Shown here one piece after another: positions 1 to 11,287 of a stretch of 64,000 bases of DNA (its first letter is position 1; every line of letters starts with the position of its first letter). The stretch comes from Larix kaempferi (taxonomy: Eukaryota; Streptophyta; Pinopsida; Pinales; Pinaceae), in contig BSBM01000826.1 in NCBI GenBank assembly GCA_027924585.1, forward strand, positions 11,749,501-11,813,500. Direction: 5' to 3'. The notes below the pieces were generated by a model that saw only the letters and a program-made list of their open reading frames with translations, ran no database searches and was not told where the DNA came from. Both the position numbers and the translations under genes were made by a program.

Positions 1-604
1 TCAATCAAGCTTCAAATGAGCCCTCCTGCACAAATTTAGGAGATCTATGAGTCAGTTCCATGATTTATTGAACCGTTTCCCATTGATTTCTCATCTAACT
101 AACTGTAGCTCGTAGTTGATTCCTACGGGGTGTAGGAGCTCCCTCCTTGACAACTAAGAACTAGTATGCGCCCTCCTTGGAGTCTACTTCCCTATTTTTT
201 TGCCCACATGGTTTATTTATGCTCAGTTCTACTCTAGTTGACTGATCATTAACCATCGGTGGCCACTAGCCCTTATCGGGAGATGGTGCCAATGTAAACT
301 AAGACATGACTTGAGGAGAATTTGAAATCTCCTAGGGGTATTGAATTCATTCTATTGTATTGTACCATTATTTTTCTAGCTTATTGCTGATGAATGTATC
401 AACAACAATTTTCTCACATCTTTTGAGTTTATGAGTGAATTTGATGATACTTCTTGCTAATTCTTCTCTTCAATTAACACAGTGAAATTGTGAGGTTTGT
501 TCAAGCTTAGTGATATACCCCTTTGGAATTGGACATGGAAAATGATATTATCATATAGATAGAACTTGTCAAGGTAAAAGAACTAAAGGGAAATCTTGTT
601 TTAA
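1..604. other. No gene recognised
   Basis: AT-rich sequence without a convincing reading frame on either strand. It may be the decayed upstream part of the LINE whose reverse transcriptase is recognisable from about 605, but I see no motif that proves this. Confidence 0.5.
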
Positions 605-1353
605 AATGTATCATTCCACCATAGACCACCTCATTACTCTCAAAGTCATTGTAGAGGAATGTCACAATAATAAGCTCAATATCCTTTGTTTATTTGTGCT
701 CAATATCCTCATTACCTCAACATAACTTGTTGAAAAGATTAGAAGAGTTAAAGGTTCCTTTTGAGTTGAGAGTTGATGCAAGGTTGTAAAAGAATGCCTC
801 TGCCAATTTTAAGAACACAAAGGGTTGATCGGAAGATATTAATTGTAATATAAGAGTTAAGAAAGTTCGCCCCATATCCCCTACCCTTTTTGGTATATAC
901 ATTGATAAAGTTAGAAAGATTTTGAATAGAGGAAGGCTGCATTGGTACGATGTTAGCATGAATTGTCATCATCCTCATTTATGCTGATGATATTATTCTT
1001 TTGGAAAGATGTCCCTCTCATCTTGATAATCAATTAAGAATTCTCAAGGGTTTCTACTATGATATGGGGATGACTTTCAATACTGACAAAATCTATTAAG
1101 GCCACATATGCTCATTTTTTATAACAACTTGGAGGAAGGGACACCCTACAAATATCTTGGGATTGATATCCATAACAATATTAATTGGAACTACAACATC
1201 GAGAAAATGATCAATGTAGGGTGGAAAGATTATTTTGGTCTTGAAAAGAATTGTAAGTTGGAAAACCTTGTATGTCGGCAAACTCTCATCACTCTTGTTC
1301 TCTTGTTTGGATGTGATGTTTGGGGATGCATCGTATGTTTATATGTTTTTTAA
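605..1353 (+). pseudogene. LINE reverse transcriptase fragment, decayed
   Basis: Translated pieces in shifting frames line up in order with a non-LTR reverse transcriptase. Around 609-690 there is a YHSTIDHLITLKVIVEECHN-like helix. Around 877-906 there is SPTLFGIYID. Around 973-1005 there is the catalytic box LIYADDIILLE, with the YADD aspartates intact. Around 1150-1330 there is YKYLGIDIHNNINWNY followed by GWKDYFGLE and CDVWGC, the usual thumb and connection region. Stops and frameshifts separate the blocks, so no protein can be made. The family resembles the LINE lineage with a YLGIDI box rather than the DUF4283-type LINEs elsewhere in this window. The fragment lies outside the tandem duplication and has no neighbours of its own element. 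Confidence 0.75.
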
Positions 1354-1407
1354 AAACGTATTTTTTTTCTTGAGTTTTATAATTTTTTAAAGAAAATATT
1401 CTTAATC

Positions 1408-1410
<3 letters not shown>

Positions 1411-1438
<28 letters not shown>
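1411..1438. repeat. (AT)n microsatellite
   Basis: An uninterrupted run of about 14 AT dinucleotides in AT-rich intergenic DNA directly downstream of the LINE fragment. Confidence 0.9.
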
Positions 1439-1441
<3 letters not shown>

Positions 1442-1589
1442 ATGAAATTAAATTATCTAAATATTAATAAAAAATATAGTATATAATAAGTAAAAATATA
1501 AGGATACGGGATTTTATTGGAAGTGTACATCACGAAGAAAGATACTTTCGGGATAAGGAATAATTATCAATAATCACTTAGAATTATAT

Positions 1590-1815
1590 GATGTCCTCTA
1601 TGGTATAGCTACAATGTAAAGAAAGTTATGATGATTGGTGATTCCTCTATTATCGTCAAACAATTGCAAAATCAAAATGAATAGGAAGGATCATTATCAT
1701 TTAGAAACTTTCAAAAAGTCTTTGTACATCTTCCTACTTTAGAAGATATTAAGATTTCCATGTTCAAAGATCGAAAAATGGTTTAGTTGATCAATAAAAA
1801 ATCAAATGATGCAGT
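1590..1815 (+). pseudogene. RNase H-like fragment of a retroelement
   Basis: One frame reads YDVLYGIATM, then GDSSIIVKQLQNQNE, then FVHLPTLEDIKIFHVQRSKN with several stops. The GDS box followed by a VDQ-like site in a region that should read 'ADALA' resembles the RVT_3-type RNase H of plant retroelements, where the Asp of GDS is catalytic. It is short, broken and not joined to a recognisable reverse transcriptase, so it is a decayed scrap. It could belong to the LINE fragment upstream or to a lost Gypsy element. Confidence 0.45.
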
Positions 1816-1938
1816 TTATTTGGAGATCATGTCTCATTAAAAATGGGAACGCCAAGAGAGGTATTGGCTACCTTAGTTTATTCGTGACAACTCTCATGAA
1901 GATATCATGTAGTTGTAACACCTTCAAACATGAATGAC

Positions 1939-2009
1939 CAAGATTTGGCATAGTTCCTTTGAGGAATGAAAAACATTTGGCATAGTTCCTTGGAGGAATG
2001 ACTAACATT
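1939..2009. repeat. Short tandem duplication
   Basis: The phrase 'ggcatagttcct..gaggaatga' followed by 'aacattt' occurs twice in a row with few differences. It is a local duplication of about 40 bp in non-coding DNA. Confidence 0.6.
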
Positions 2010-3065
2010 TGACATGCTTTAATGCATGTAACCCATGTAAGTCTAATCCATCACTGAGGGAGTATTAACACTCCCCTATGCCTCATGTTCCTTCACACTT
2101 GTGACAATGGATTAGGTATGTTGGCCTAAAAGGGTAGGAAAAAAATTCTTCTTGATGGGAGGTTTGGAATAATTGGTCTCAATGTTGGTTTGTGTATTTG
2201 TTGGGTCATTTCCACTTAGCCTTTGAATGAGGTAAGATCCTCTACACTAGGCGGTGTGTCCTTTTGAATTTCAAGTTTTTTTTCTTCCATCCTTCCCCTC
2301 CTCAATGAATTTACTATTATTCAATTTTTCGGAGATATATGGTTGGAGTGCAACCCAATTATCCATGAAGATAGTTAAGCCTCCTTTTTAAAATTTCTCA
2401 AGCCTAGGCTTACTCTACTTTGGTTGCACTTGTTGAGGATTATGGGTTGATTCTAGTTGTTCCACCTTGGTTTTTTAGTATGGCTTCTAGATGAAACACT
2501 AAGAATATGGCAGTTGAAATGACTCAAAAGAGGGTAGGTAGGAGGCATGGATAATTTTAGGGGCTAAATTTAGCCCATGGGATAAATTAAGGGGGTTACA
2601 AAAATTTAGTGGGCTATTTTCTTATATGGAAAGGTTTTTTTTAGTTGAAATATATTTGCCCAATATTTATTAGAAAATAAATAAATCCAAAACAAATAGC
2701 CTCCCATATATTAATGAGGAAAATGAAAAAAAAACTATTTTCACCTTAGCAAAATCTACCTCCAATTTATGTTTTGCCCCCGATTTCTAAATGGTTGTGG
2801 AATCATTCCTTCGCCCCCAATTTTTCAGTAGCGGTGAGACTCTCATGGTTATTTTGCACTCCATTTTCCATGTAATATAGGCACACAATTGCATGTGCCT
2901 GGATTTTTCATCAATTTCATGTTGGTACCTTCTTTCACCTCTTGATTTCTAGTATTCGAGGGAAAATCAAGGGCAATTTTGTCCTATATAAATAGTGCAA
3001 TGATTCATGGTTCACGAACATTGGATTTCACTTGTAGGGTGAAGGTTATGTTTTATGTGATTCCA
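2010..3065. other. Non-coding stretch
   Basis: No reading frame or RNA gene recognised. AT-rich, single-copy within the window, and it ends where the tandem duplication begins. Confidence 0.5.
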
Positions 3066-3229
3066 CTTTTCATTCTTAGTGTTCTCAACATATTAATCTG
3101 CACGAAACATCTCCATTGCTGAAAGCTCAAGTCTTGAAGGGGCATACCGCACATGCAATTTATCAGAGAATACATACTCGCATCATGTTTTTTATCCAAT
3201 AATTAATGCTGTGTGCTTTTTATCATGCA

Positions 3230-3901
3230 TTTTATCTGCAACTACAATAGATTATTATAGTGTAAGTTTGTCTTTTATCATTATTTTTATCATGGATGTT
3301 TTTCAAGGCGTGTTCAATTCTATGGCACTCATGATTCTTAGTGCTTATTGAGTGTTTTTAGGGTTTTTATGTATCCTAGGATTACTCGTTTCGTGAAAGC
3401 AATATAGAGCTAAGAAGATATGATTTATTTTATGCTTTTTCAAGTTTAAACCATCGACTCACATTTAAACGTTATTAGTGGTTGTTACTCTTGATGGAGA
3501 GATGCCACATGGTTTTATATATTCAAAGTAAATTTGTCCTAGTTATTTAATATATGCTTTTATTAAGATCTTGCTCTGTGATTATTATTGGACCTGAGGC
3601 TTTCATGAGAGTGTGTATGTTCATATTTTTTGTGTGTTATTCTTAATGTTTGTGATATTTGTAATATAAATGAATGCATGTTGATTATAATGTTGGGGCT
3701 ACAATGCAATGGTAATTATTTTGACATTATCTTCTTGTATAGTTGTCCAAAGCCTTCAGGTAGATTCTTTTATTTGTATTGATGAGTTCGTGACTGGTAG
3801 ATTTTTTATTCGTATTTCCAAGTTAATCAATTTTAATTGTAACAATTTTTTTTTTTGTGTTTGGTATTCATTTTACGGTATTTTTCTTTTTGCAAGGGTC
3901 A
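3230..3901. other. Unit-1-specific non-coding DNA
   Basis: About 670 bp with no counterpart in unit 2, where the LINE at 13991-21256 occupies the same place. No coding potential. A target deletion that accompanied the LINE insertion would explain the absence; a later insertion into unit 1 is the alternative. Confidence 0.55.
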
Positions 3902-5985
3902 GTCAGTAGTAAAATATTTTTTTGTAATTTGTTTTGATGTGTAATCGCTATCATCATTCAAAAATGGATCTAGTTATGTATGATGAATATATGATTTAGT
4001 TGGAGCACGATACTTATTTCCATCATGATTATATATAATATGTACAAGGAAGGTTTGACATGATATGTAGACATTCTGCTATTTCATATCTTGTCTTTTG
4101 CATTCAATGATGGTGCTAAACCATTTTTACAACATTTTGCATGCTTTTGAAAATTTGAAGGACATAGATATAGAAACCACCTCAGTTTATCTTAGAAAAA
4201 ATAGTCTTTCGAAGTAGTTCTAATGATATGCATGATGATGCATTAATGTGCTTTCTATTCTTGTTAGTGTGTGTTCTTATTCCTAATAACCCTTGCAAGT
4301 TTCTCACTAAATCTAAAAATTCTAAGTCAAATGACATAATTCATATTTTGATTGTCAAGAAAAAAAGGAAAAAGTGGTATTCATATCTATAAACAAAAAA
4401 TCATGTTGTTTTTTTCTTAGAGGGTAGCTTAAAAATGTGAGGTTTGGAAAATAAGTTATTTGGGAATTCATACACTATATTAAGCTTGTGGGTCTCGATA
4501 AGATCCCACATTGTAATAATGGTTCATGGGTGCCATAATCACTCCACGATGTAAAGTGTTCAAATATATCAGGTTGTGAGCCTGTCAAGATTTAGGTCCC
4601 CACATGTCTGTGGGAACATTAAGGGACAAGATAACATGTGGAGTCCCCACTTTCCCTAGATCTAGTTAGTGCAGTTGTGTTTCACTCACACATTTATTCG
4701 TGAGTGAACGAACATTGCTTGTGAAATGTATAAATAAATTCCTCCTCTCCTCATTCATGCATTTTTTCATTCGATATTTTAGGATTTGAGAGAGTCCAAA
4801 GTTGGGCTTTGGTATATACTCTTCTATTGCACTACCTTAGTAATCTATAAAATCAAAAGTTGATTCTTCCTCACAAAAGATTCACCAAGATGTTACAAGG
4901 TTTTATAATTCGATGAAAGATTCTCCAAGGTTTTCCAATATTTTATAATTTAATGAAATATACGTCAAGATTTTAAAATATCTTAGAATTTAGTGAAAGA
5001 TTCGCTAATATTTTACAAGATTCTATAATAGAATGAAAATTTAGCTAAAAAATTTATATACATATTATATTATTGATAAAATAGCCTTCAAATTTTCCCA
5101 TATATTAGAGAGATTCGCCCATTTATTATACATATAAATTTTGGGGGGTTATTAAAATTATCCCTCGTAGAAGGGATGAGACAAGTCATGGAGTATTTCA
5201 ACACACACATGAAAAAGCAAGAGGTCAACCATGAGGTAACGGAAACTAAGTTGAATGCATGCATTTGAAGTGTGGTAAGCTTTCTAGTGATTTTGAAATA
5301 AACTATAACATAATTATGGTGCTTATGCAAGGGTTCCCAACCTAGAGTGAATCATCCATTGTTTCATTGTTAAAAATAAGTTATGTTTTTATTTTGTACC
5401 GTTATGAAGAAGTGTGATGGGTCAAGGTAAATTTAATAAAATTTAAAAAAAAAATTGTTTAGCTCATCTATAAAGTTGCAATCCAAAAACAATTTAAAAA
5501 AAAAAAGAAAAATTAAAATAAAATAGAAAAATCATTTCACCAAATTATTAACAATATTCTTAAAAACAAAATTAATAAAAAATATGAGTTAACTAAATTA
5601 TAACTATATTCTTTTCCTTTCCTTCTTATTTATAAAAAATATTCTTTTCATTCTTTATATAAAATAAAATATACCATTTATGTTTAAAATTTATTAAAAA
5701 TATATCAAATTATATAAATATTAATGTTAATTATTATATATAATTAACTAAAACAAACTTTACAAATAAAAATAATAACATATAAATATTAATGAAGTTT
5801 ATTATATATAATTAACTAACTTTAAAAAATAAGAATAATAACATATGGAATGTCACAAAAATGTCAACCCTATTCTTTTCATTTCCTTTATAAAATGAAA
5901 TATAATAAACCACATAGCCTTTCAACTGGATGTATACATAAGAATGGTTCATGAAATACTTGCAACGACGAAAATATTGATGCAA
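3902..5985. repeat. Duplicated non-coding AT-rich block, copy 1
   Basis: Collinear with 21257-23357, starting with 'cagtagtaaaatattt' in both. It contains A/T homopolymer-rich stretches around 5420-5800. A run of imperfect repeats built on 'aagattc..caa..ttttacaa' (about 4870-5050) is also present. No protein-coding frame is conserved between the copies, so the small frames here are not supported. This is the 3' flank of the ERF pseudogene. Confidence 0.75.
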
Positions 5986-6019
5986 ATTTATTTCCAAAAC
6001 CAAAATTCTCCGGTCGGTT

Positions 6020-7092
6020 CTATACTGAACCAAACATAAAGAAATCATCAGTATCCAGGTTAGCTTGTCCGTAGTCCTCCTGACTGCGCTGCCACATGAA
6101 CGGTGGCAACGGTGGTATCTCATACCTCGGAGTCATGCAGGATGGCGTCGGTGTCGTGGTATTGCAGAGATCTGGGACCAGCATGGCGTCGGTGTGGTGG
6201 TGTTGCGGATTAAAAAACGAGTAATCCTGCATGAATGTTGCAGACATTAGCATTGCACTGCCCGGGAGGTCACTGAACTGAAGGGCTGCAGATGTGGGGG
6301 ATCCAGAGAGATCTGGGACCAGGTGAGGCAGTGCAGGGTGTAGGTTTTGATCACTGGTTTGGTGATTAAAACACGAGTAATCCTGCATGGATGTTGCAGG
6401 CATTAGCATTGCACTGCCGGGGAGGTCACTGAACTGAAGGGCTGCAGATGTGGGGGATCGGGAGAGATCTCGGACCAGGTAAGGCAGTGCAGGTTGTAGG
6501 TTTTGATCACTGGTCTGTTGATTAAAACACGAGTAATCCTGCATTGCACGACCCGGGACGTTACTGAACTGAAGGGCTGCAGATGTGGGGGAACTGGAGA
6601 GCAGCAAATGGTGTTGGGTATGGGGCATGGAGGTTCCAGGCATTAGCATTGCACAGCCCGGTACGTCACTGAACTGAAGGGCTGCAGATGGGGGGGAGCC
6701 GGAGAGCAGAAAATGGTGTTGGGGCCGGGGCTCGGGGTACGGGCGAGGATTTAGGGGCTGCGGACGTGGAAGAAGGGGTCTTAGAGTGGTCGGGTGAGAG
6801 GAAACGGGACGGGCAGAAGATGGCTGCAGATTGAACTGCGCTTGGGATCCATACAATGCTAAGGCCTCACGGTCATAGGCACGGGCGGCCTCTTGGGCGG
6901 TGGTGAACGTGCCAAGCCCTTTACGCTTTCCCTTCCCTGGCTCTTTGATCTCCGACGCTGACGGACTCCTTTGAAGCGAAATTTGTAGTTGTCTGGTCCA
7001 CCTTTGCTTTTGTTATTTCCATTCACTCGCCGGGGCTGTGTCTTCGACTTCACTCTGCCAATTTTCTCGGCACCGCTCCCTTCGCCTACCAT
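6020..7092 (-). pseudogene. ABI4-like AP2/ERF transcription factor, pseudogene copy 1
   Basis: A single-exon AP2/ERF gene reading leftward from the ATG at 7092. The N-terminal part carries KGGPDNYKFRFKGVRQR, a signature I associate with the ABI4 (DREB A-3) subgroup. Compared with the unit 2 copy, a net 34 bp is missing inside the AP2/ERF DNA-binding domain, removing the GKWVADIKDP strand. This shifts the frame, so the first frame ends after 77 codons. Beyond the gap the original frame resumes at about 6856 (YGSQAQFNLQPS) and stays open to 6020, ending in an acidic and aromatic tail, DTDDFFMFGSV. The Trp of the KWLGTF box is Gly here. The C-terminal half is an expanded repeat region. DNA binding should be lost. 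The downstream open frame could only be translated as an orphan protein. Confidence 0.8.
6235..6760 (-). repeat. Coding minisatellite in ERF copy 1
   Basis: Imperfect in-frame repeats built on SAALQFSD(V/L)PG. Some units continue AMLMPATSMPHPQHH (35 residues). Others continue MQDYSCFN.QTSDQNL.PALP (about 45-52 residues). At least five SAALQFS boxes are visible, against three or four in the unit 2 copy. The array changed in copy number and unit type after or during duplication while staying in frame. Confidence 0.85.
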
Positions 7093-7170
7093 TTTCCCTT
7101 CTAGTATTTTTCCCTTATGCTTCTCAATCGTTACTAGCGGGGGTGCATTTTATTTCTTTTGGCGCCCAGG

Positions 7171-7178
7171 TTTTATAG
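7171..7178 (-). promoter_or_regulatory. TATA box of ERF copy 1
   Basis: CTATAAAA on the minus strand about 80 bp upstream of the ERF start codon, conserved at the same place in the unit 2 copy. This is the expected place for a Pol II core promoter with a short 5' UTR. Confidence 0.65.
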
Positions 7179-7221
7179 ATGAAAACGACGCAAGGGGAGC
7201 GGTTGGCCAGCCAGCTTTCTC

Positions 7222-7440
7222 GGTTTACATCGGCTAACGCACTAAACCCTAGTTTGGCGGCAGTTTGAAAGAATGGGTATAGATTGCCATTGGCTAACGC
7301 AGTAAACCCTAGTTGGGCGGCAGTGTGAAAGAATGGGTTTACATTGCCATTGGCTAACACCGTAAACCCTAGTTGGGCGGGAGTGTGAAAGAATGGGTTT
7401 ACATTGCCATTGGCTAACGCAGTAAACCCTAGTGGGTGCA
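7222..7440. repeat. 60-bp promoter minisatellite, copy 1
   Basis: About 3.6 units of exactly 60 bp, each containing 'ggctaacgcagtaaaccctag' and 'gaaagaatgggttta'. Every unit holds AAACCCTA, the plant telo-box core. The array sits 130-350 bp upstream of the ERF start. Because 60 is a multiple of three, one minus frame is open across it and reads a 20-residue repeat (GFTALANGNVNPFFHTAAQL). I do not regard this as a gene. Confidence 0.85.
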
Positions 7441-8394
7441 GTTCATAAGTGATCATGATATCGTTGTCAATTTAGGGTTGTGTATCATTAGGCGTGTTTG
7501 AACAAATAAGACGAGCAAAGTAGATCATTAATTGCGTCGTTCCGTATGGATCCACTACTTTTGCTTGATGAGAAGCAGAGCACGCGGTATTTGTGGAGAT
7601 TCATCCCCATCGTCTTGGAAATCAAGATATGTTCCGCTGGTAAATTAATAATCAGACACGGCTTCTTCGTTTACAGCTAAACGCATTCTTGATTATATTT
7701 TTGTTCTCACGAACAGCTAAACGGATTCCTTTGGCCTTTCAACTGATCGAGTAATTTGCCGGAATCCTTTGGTCTTCATTTCCATATAGTAGAAACATGT
7801 CCGGAATCCTTATAATACGGCCAGCGTTGGGGCATGGTCTTTAAAACCTAGATGAATATCGGTAGGTTTATCTTTTCAAAAAAATAGGAGATTGAGGAAG
7901 GATTCTTCGACTAACATTTGTTGTAGTGAAATTTATTTTTGTTAAATTTAATAACAATTTAATAAACAATAGGTAAACTTTATTATGAATCGAAATTTTG
8001 CTAATTAGTGGGCTTTTTCAAAACAATAACCAAAAATTATTTATCACACATAACAACCAAAAGAGTAATGACTATGTGACCATGATGTATAAACCACAAA
8101 TCATTACAAGAAACACATTTTTATATCCAAAGAGTAGCATCTTCCTCGAGTAGTAAAAAACATATATAGTGCCCCTCATGGGAATAAGCTTAGAAACTAT
8201 CTATATAGAATAAATAAAACTCCACTTTCATTAAGGTCTAGAAGTTCTTTGCTACGGTCATTCAGGTCTAAGAGAGAGAAAGGGCATCCACCTCCGCATT
8301 TAGCTATTTGAAAACATTTACGAAATAGATCAGATCGAATGCCTCAATCAAATCTCTAATCAAATCCTAGAGCCTAGACAAATCAAGATTGTTC
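7441..8394. other. Non-coding flank
   Basis: No gene recognised. Positions up to about 7811 are shared with unit 2 (25526-25826); the rest is unique to unit 1 and AT-rich. Confidence 0.5.
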
Positions 8395-9890
8395 ATCACA
8401 AATTTCTTTTGTTCCTATCCAATAACCACATCAAACCTCTAGGCATGAAAAATATGTTAATTCCAAAGCATACAAAAGCATCCATAAGGAAACTAATGCC
8501 AACTTTCCAAGTACCCCTCGTAGCCCCATCGAAAAAATCCCAAGGGATGTCAAAGTCAAGTTTAGTCATTTTAACCTTGAGATTCTTCTTTACCTTTGTT
8601 GGAGCCTTAAACTCCAAATATTGTTTGTAAATAAGATGTGTTGTTACTTCTGGAGGTACCAAACGATCTTCAAAAATAGTAGTATTGTGCACCCACGGAA
8701 AAAATCCCAAGGGATGTCAAAGTCAAGTTTAGTCATTTTAACCTCGAGATTCTTCTTTACCTTTGTTGGAGCCTTAAACTCCAAATATTGTTTGTAAATA
8801 AGATGTCTTGTTACTTCTGGTGGTACCAAACAATCTTCAAAAATAGTAGTATTGTGCACTCACCAAATGCCATTTACAAGAAGGCTAGGAAAAGCTTTGA
8901 GCTCAAAGACCTAAGAGTCCACCCACCACATTTTTAAATAATTTTCCAAGGAAAGACAATCCCATCAATATTTTGGATTTAAATCTTTCATGGCTTATGT
9001 CCAAACTTATTTCACATAACCACAATTGAATCTCAAATGATAAATGAATTCCTCTTTGTGTTTGCACAACACACATTGACTCGGGCCTATCCACCCTCTC
9101 TTCCAACCATCATCCCAAGTCATACTTCTATTTTTTAAGGTGAGTGAAAGTACAATTTTTTCTTTGATATCAGACACTTAATTTTCCACAACAATGGCCA
9201 CCACCATACACCATCCCCTTGGAAAGATTCCTCGGAAGTTGCTTCATGCCCAAGCTTTTCTATGAGCACACTTGTTCCTTGCTTTTTTTGCCAAACCAAG
9301 GTGTCTGGAAATTGAGAAAGAACAATAAAATTGAGCTTACAAATCCTCATATAATCCTACCATAGAACCTTCAGACTATCATCTAGAGCAAGGTCGAGTG
9401 CTTCCTTCTAGTGAAAATATCAATTTTCCTCTACACTTGCATCTCTTAAATGATAAATACCCTGAGAATGAAGGATTTCAATTCACTCCTCATGAAGAGT
9501 GTAGGCATACTCTACCCCTACCAAAGGATCATCCTCAATTCACATACTTCTGCCATCCTCGATTCTCCAAATAGTCCACTTCCCAATCAACTAGAATGCA
9601 TCTATAAATTCCTTTCACACAATAGAACTTGATTTTTCTGTTTTTCAATATAATTGGAACCAATCCACCATAGACATATCTTTCAAATATTTGGAGCTCA
9701 TGCAATTTCCCCATAATGAATCATTATAGAGCATTCTCAAAAGGTTTTTTCCAACCAATACTTCCAAAAAAAGGGGCAAAATTCATAGACCCCAACCTCC
9801 CATGATTCATCTTTTTTAGACATGCTAGCTTGCTCCATTTGACCAACATAATACCTTCCTTCTATTAAAGATACAACATCATGAGTCATT
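8395..9890 (-). pseudogene. LINE ORF2 C-terminal fragment, unit 1
   Basis: Reading leftward, the translated pieces follow the order of the 3' half of a plant LINE ORF2. At 9890-9400 is the region after the RT (a KTLxRMLYNDSLWG-like block, clearer in the unit 2 copy). At about 9110-8900 is a zf-RVT zinc-binding segment with CVLCKHKEEFIYHLRFNC. At 8700-8395 is the start of an RNase H domain (DIPWDFFDGATRG, with the first catalytic Asp). Frames shift between the blocks and several stops interrupt them. The unit 2 counterpart (25827-26310) keeps only the first block, so the fragment predates the duplication. No function is expected. Confidence 0.65.
8531..8862. repeat. 167-bp tandem duplication inside LINE fragment
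   Basis: Two adjacent units (8531-8697 and 8698-8862), nearly identical over their whole length. They duplicate part of the LINE RNase H region, so the same peptide (YKQYLEFKAPTKVKKNL) appears twice. Confined to unit 1. Confidence 0.9.
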
Positions 9891-10199
9891 CTCTGGGTCA
9901 ATTGTGTGTGTCATTATTGAGCCTTGTGTATCGAGGTAGTGCCTTATAGGAGCTTGAGTAGGAATTAGGAAACTTGGAGAAGAAACTTGAGTTGGACTCA
10001 AGAATGGTTAAGCTTTATGTCTTGAGGAACGTGCTTTGTATGCCAAAGTGACAATGTTGCACAGTCTTGCTAGTCAAGGCTAAGGTCTTGTGTGTCAAGA
10101 GAGATCCTCATGTGTTGAGGTGGTGCCTAATGTGTTGAGGTGATTCTTTGCATGTCGAATCATGTATGTTGTGTGATGTACTACTAACCATGGTTGAGT
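9891..10199. other. Non-coding spacer with short G/T-rich repeats
   Basis: Repeated short phrases such as 'tgtgttgaggtg' and 'cttgtgt'. Present in both units (about 26311-26583). Directly precedes the Copia LTR. No gene recognised. Confidence 0.55.
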
Positions 10200-11196
10200 T
10201 GTTAAGTCTCCCCTGGGGACTAGCTACCGCTAGAGTGAATTACTTTAGCATTTATTAATTTAGAACGATAGTAGGACAATCTGATCACATCATTGGGAAA
10301 ATATCCTTAGTATATTTGATATGATAATTAAGATGGTACATGTGGACCATGCAGATAAGACAAGAGATAAAGGTAAGATATGATAAGATATGAGAGAATT
10401 TGAATGGCACATAAAATAATTAATTAAGAGAGAATTTGAATTCTTAAACTTTAGTGAAGACTTCAGTAAATCAAAGGAGAACTCGAATTGATCGCTACAA
10501 TGAGGTTAACAAGAAAGAATAAGTTAAGAGAGTTAACTAAGTGATAACAAAGAAGATCTAGTTAACTAAGTATTATTGCATGAAAACACTTATGTTAAAC
10601 TGAAAGATTACACTGATGTTAAATTAAAAGACGACACTTGAGTTGTGTCATTGCATGGCGACACTTAAGTTAGCCACTTAACTAAGTGGGAAATATTTCA
10701 GTTAAGGGGTGAGTTCATTCTAAGGCTCAATTCAGTGAGTTAATGCACTACATAAGATGTGGGGTGCTCTTCTTCATGCAAGATTGATACATCTAGATGG
10801 AGGGCGAGTTCATCATGAAGTCACTAGATATTTAAATAGAAGTTGATGCATGTGAAGGAAATATAAATATGTTATACACGATTGATGAATTCAATGTGAA
10901 GTGAATACTCTTCTCCCTTGAAGGAAAGGCGATTCTCTCTCTGTAGGATATTATTCTGATTCTCCCTTCATTATATTTCATTTTCTTTATAATTGCACCA
11001 AGGGTGCTTCATGTAAAAGAAATTCGCTACTATCTATCAATATACTATGGAATCCTTTTGCTAGGGTTTTATCCCTCGAGACATAGAGGTTTTCCCCAGG
11101 GTCAATTCATGTGTCAAATGTGATTCCTTTTGTGTATCATTGTTATTTGATTTTAAGTACTATTATATTTTCAAATTAAAGATAAAAAAATTAACA
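10200..11196 (+). repeat. Copia 5' LTR, unit 1
   Basis: Begins TGTTAAG and ends TTAACA, a perfect 6-bp terminal inverted repeat, and is followed at once by a primer-binding site. The unit 2 copy (26584-27580) has the same length, 997 bp. No 3' LTR exists for this copy because the element is cut at the duplication junction near 13826. Confidence 0.85.
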
Positions 11197-11208
11197 TGCT
11201 ATCAGATC
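11197..11208 (+). other. Primer-binding site, Copia unit 1
   Basis: TGCTATCAGATC, one base from TGGTATCAGA in the unit 2 copy. This is the usual initiator tRNA-Met site of plant Copia elements. It directly follows the LTR end. Confidence 0.8.
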
Positions 11209-11287
11209 TCAAGGCATGAAAGATCTAAGTTCAACAATCAATATTCAACATACATAGATACTGAGTGTGCAAAGTACTTGAAGAATT

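Noticed and set aside
4503-4570. USE-like 'atcccacattg' near 4503
   Set aside because: The nearest TATA-like sequence is about 48 bp away, not the 24 or 34 bp expected, and unit 2 does not keep the motif ('ctccacattg').
6065-6250. Plus frame of 61 codons
   Set aside because: Antisense to the ERF coding repeats; no motif.
7124-7456. Minus frame of 110 codons with a 20-residue repeat (GFTALANGNVNPFFHTAAQL)
   Set aside because: It is the 60-bp promoter minisatellite read in frame by chance (60 is a multiple of three). It ends upstream of the TATA box and overlaps the ERF promoter; there is no sign of an independent gene.
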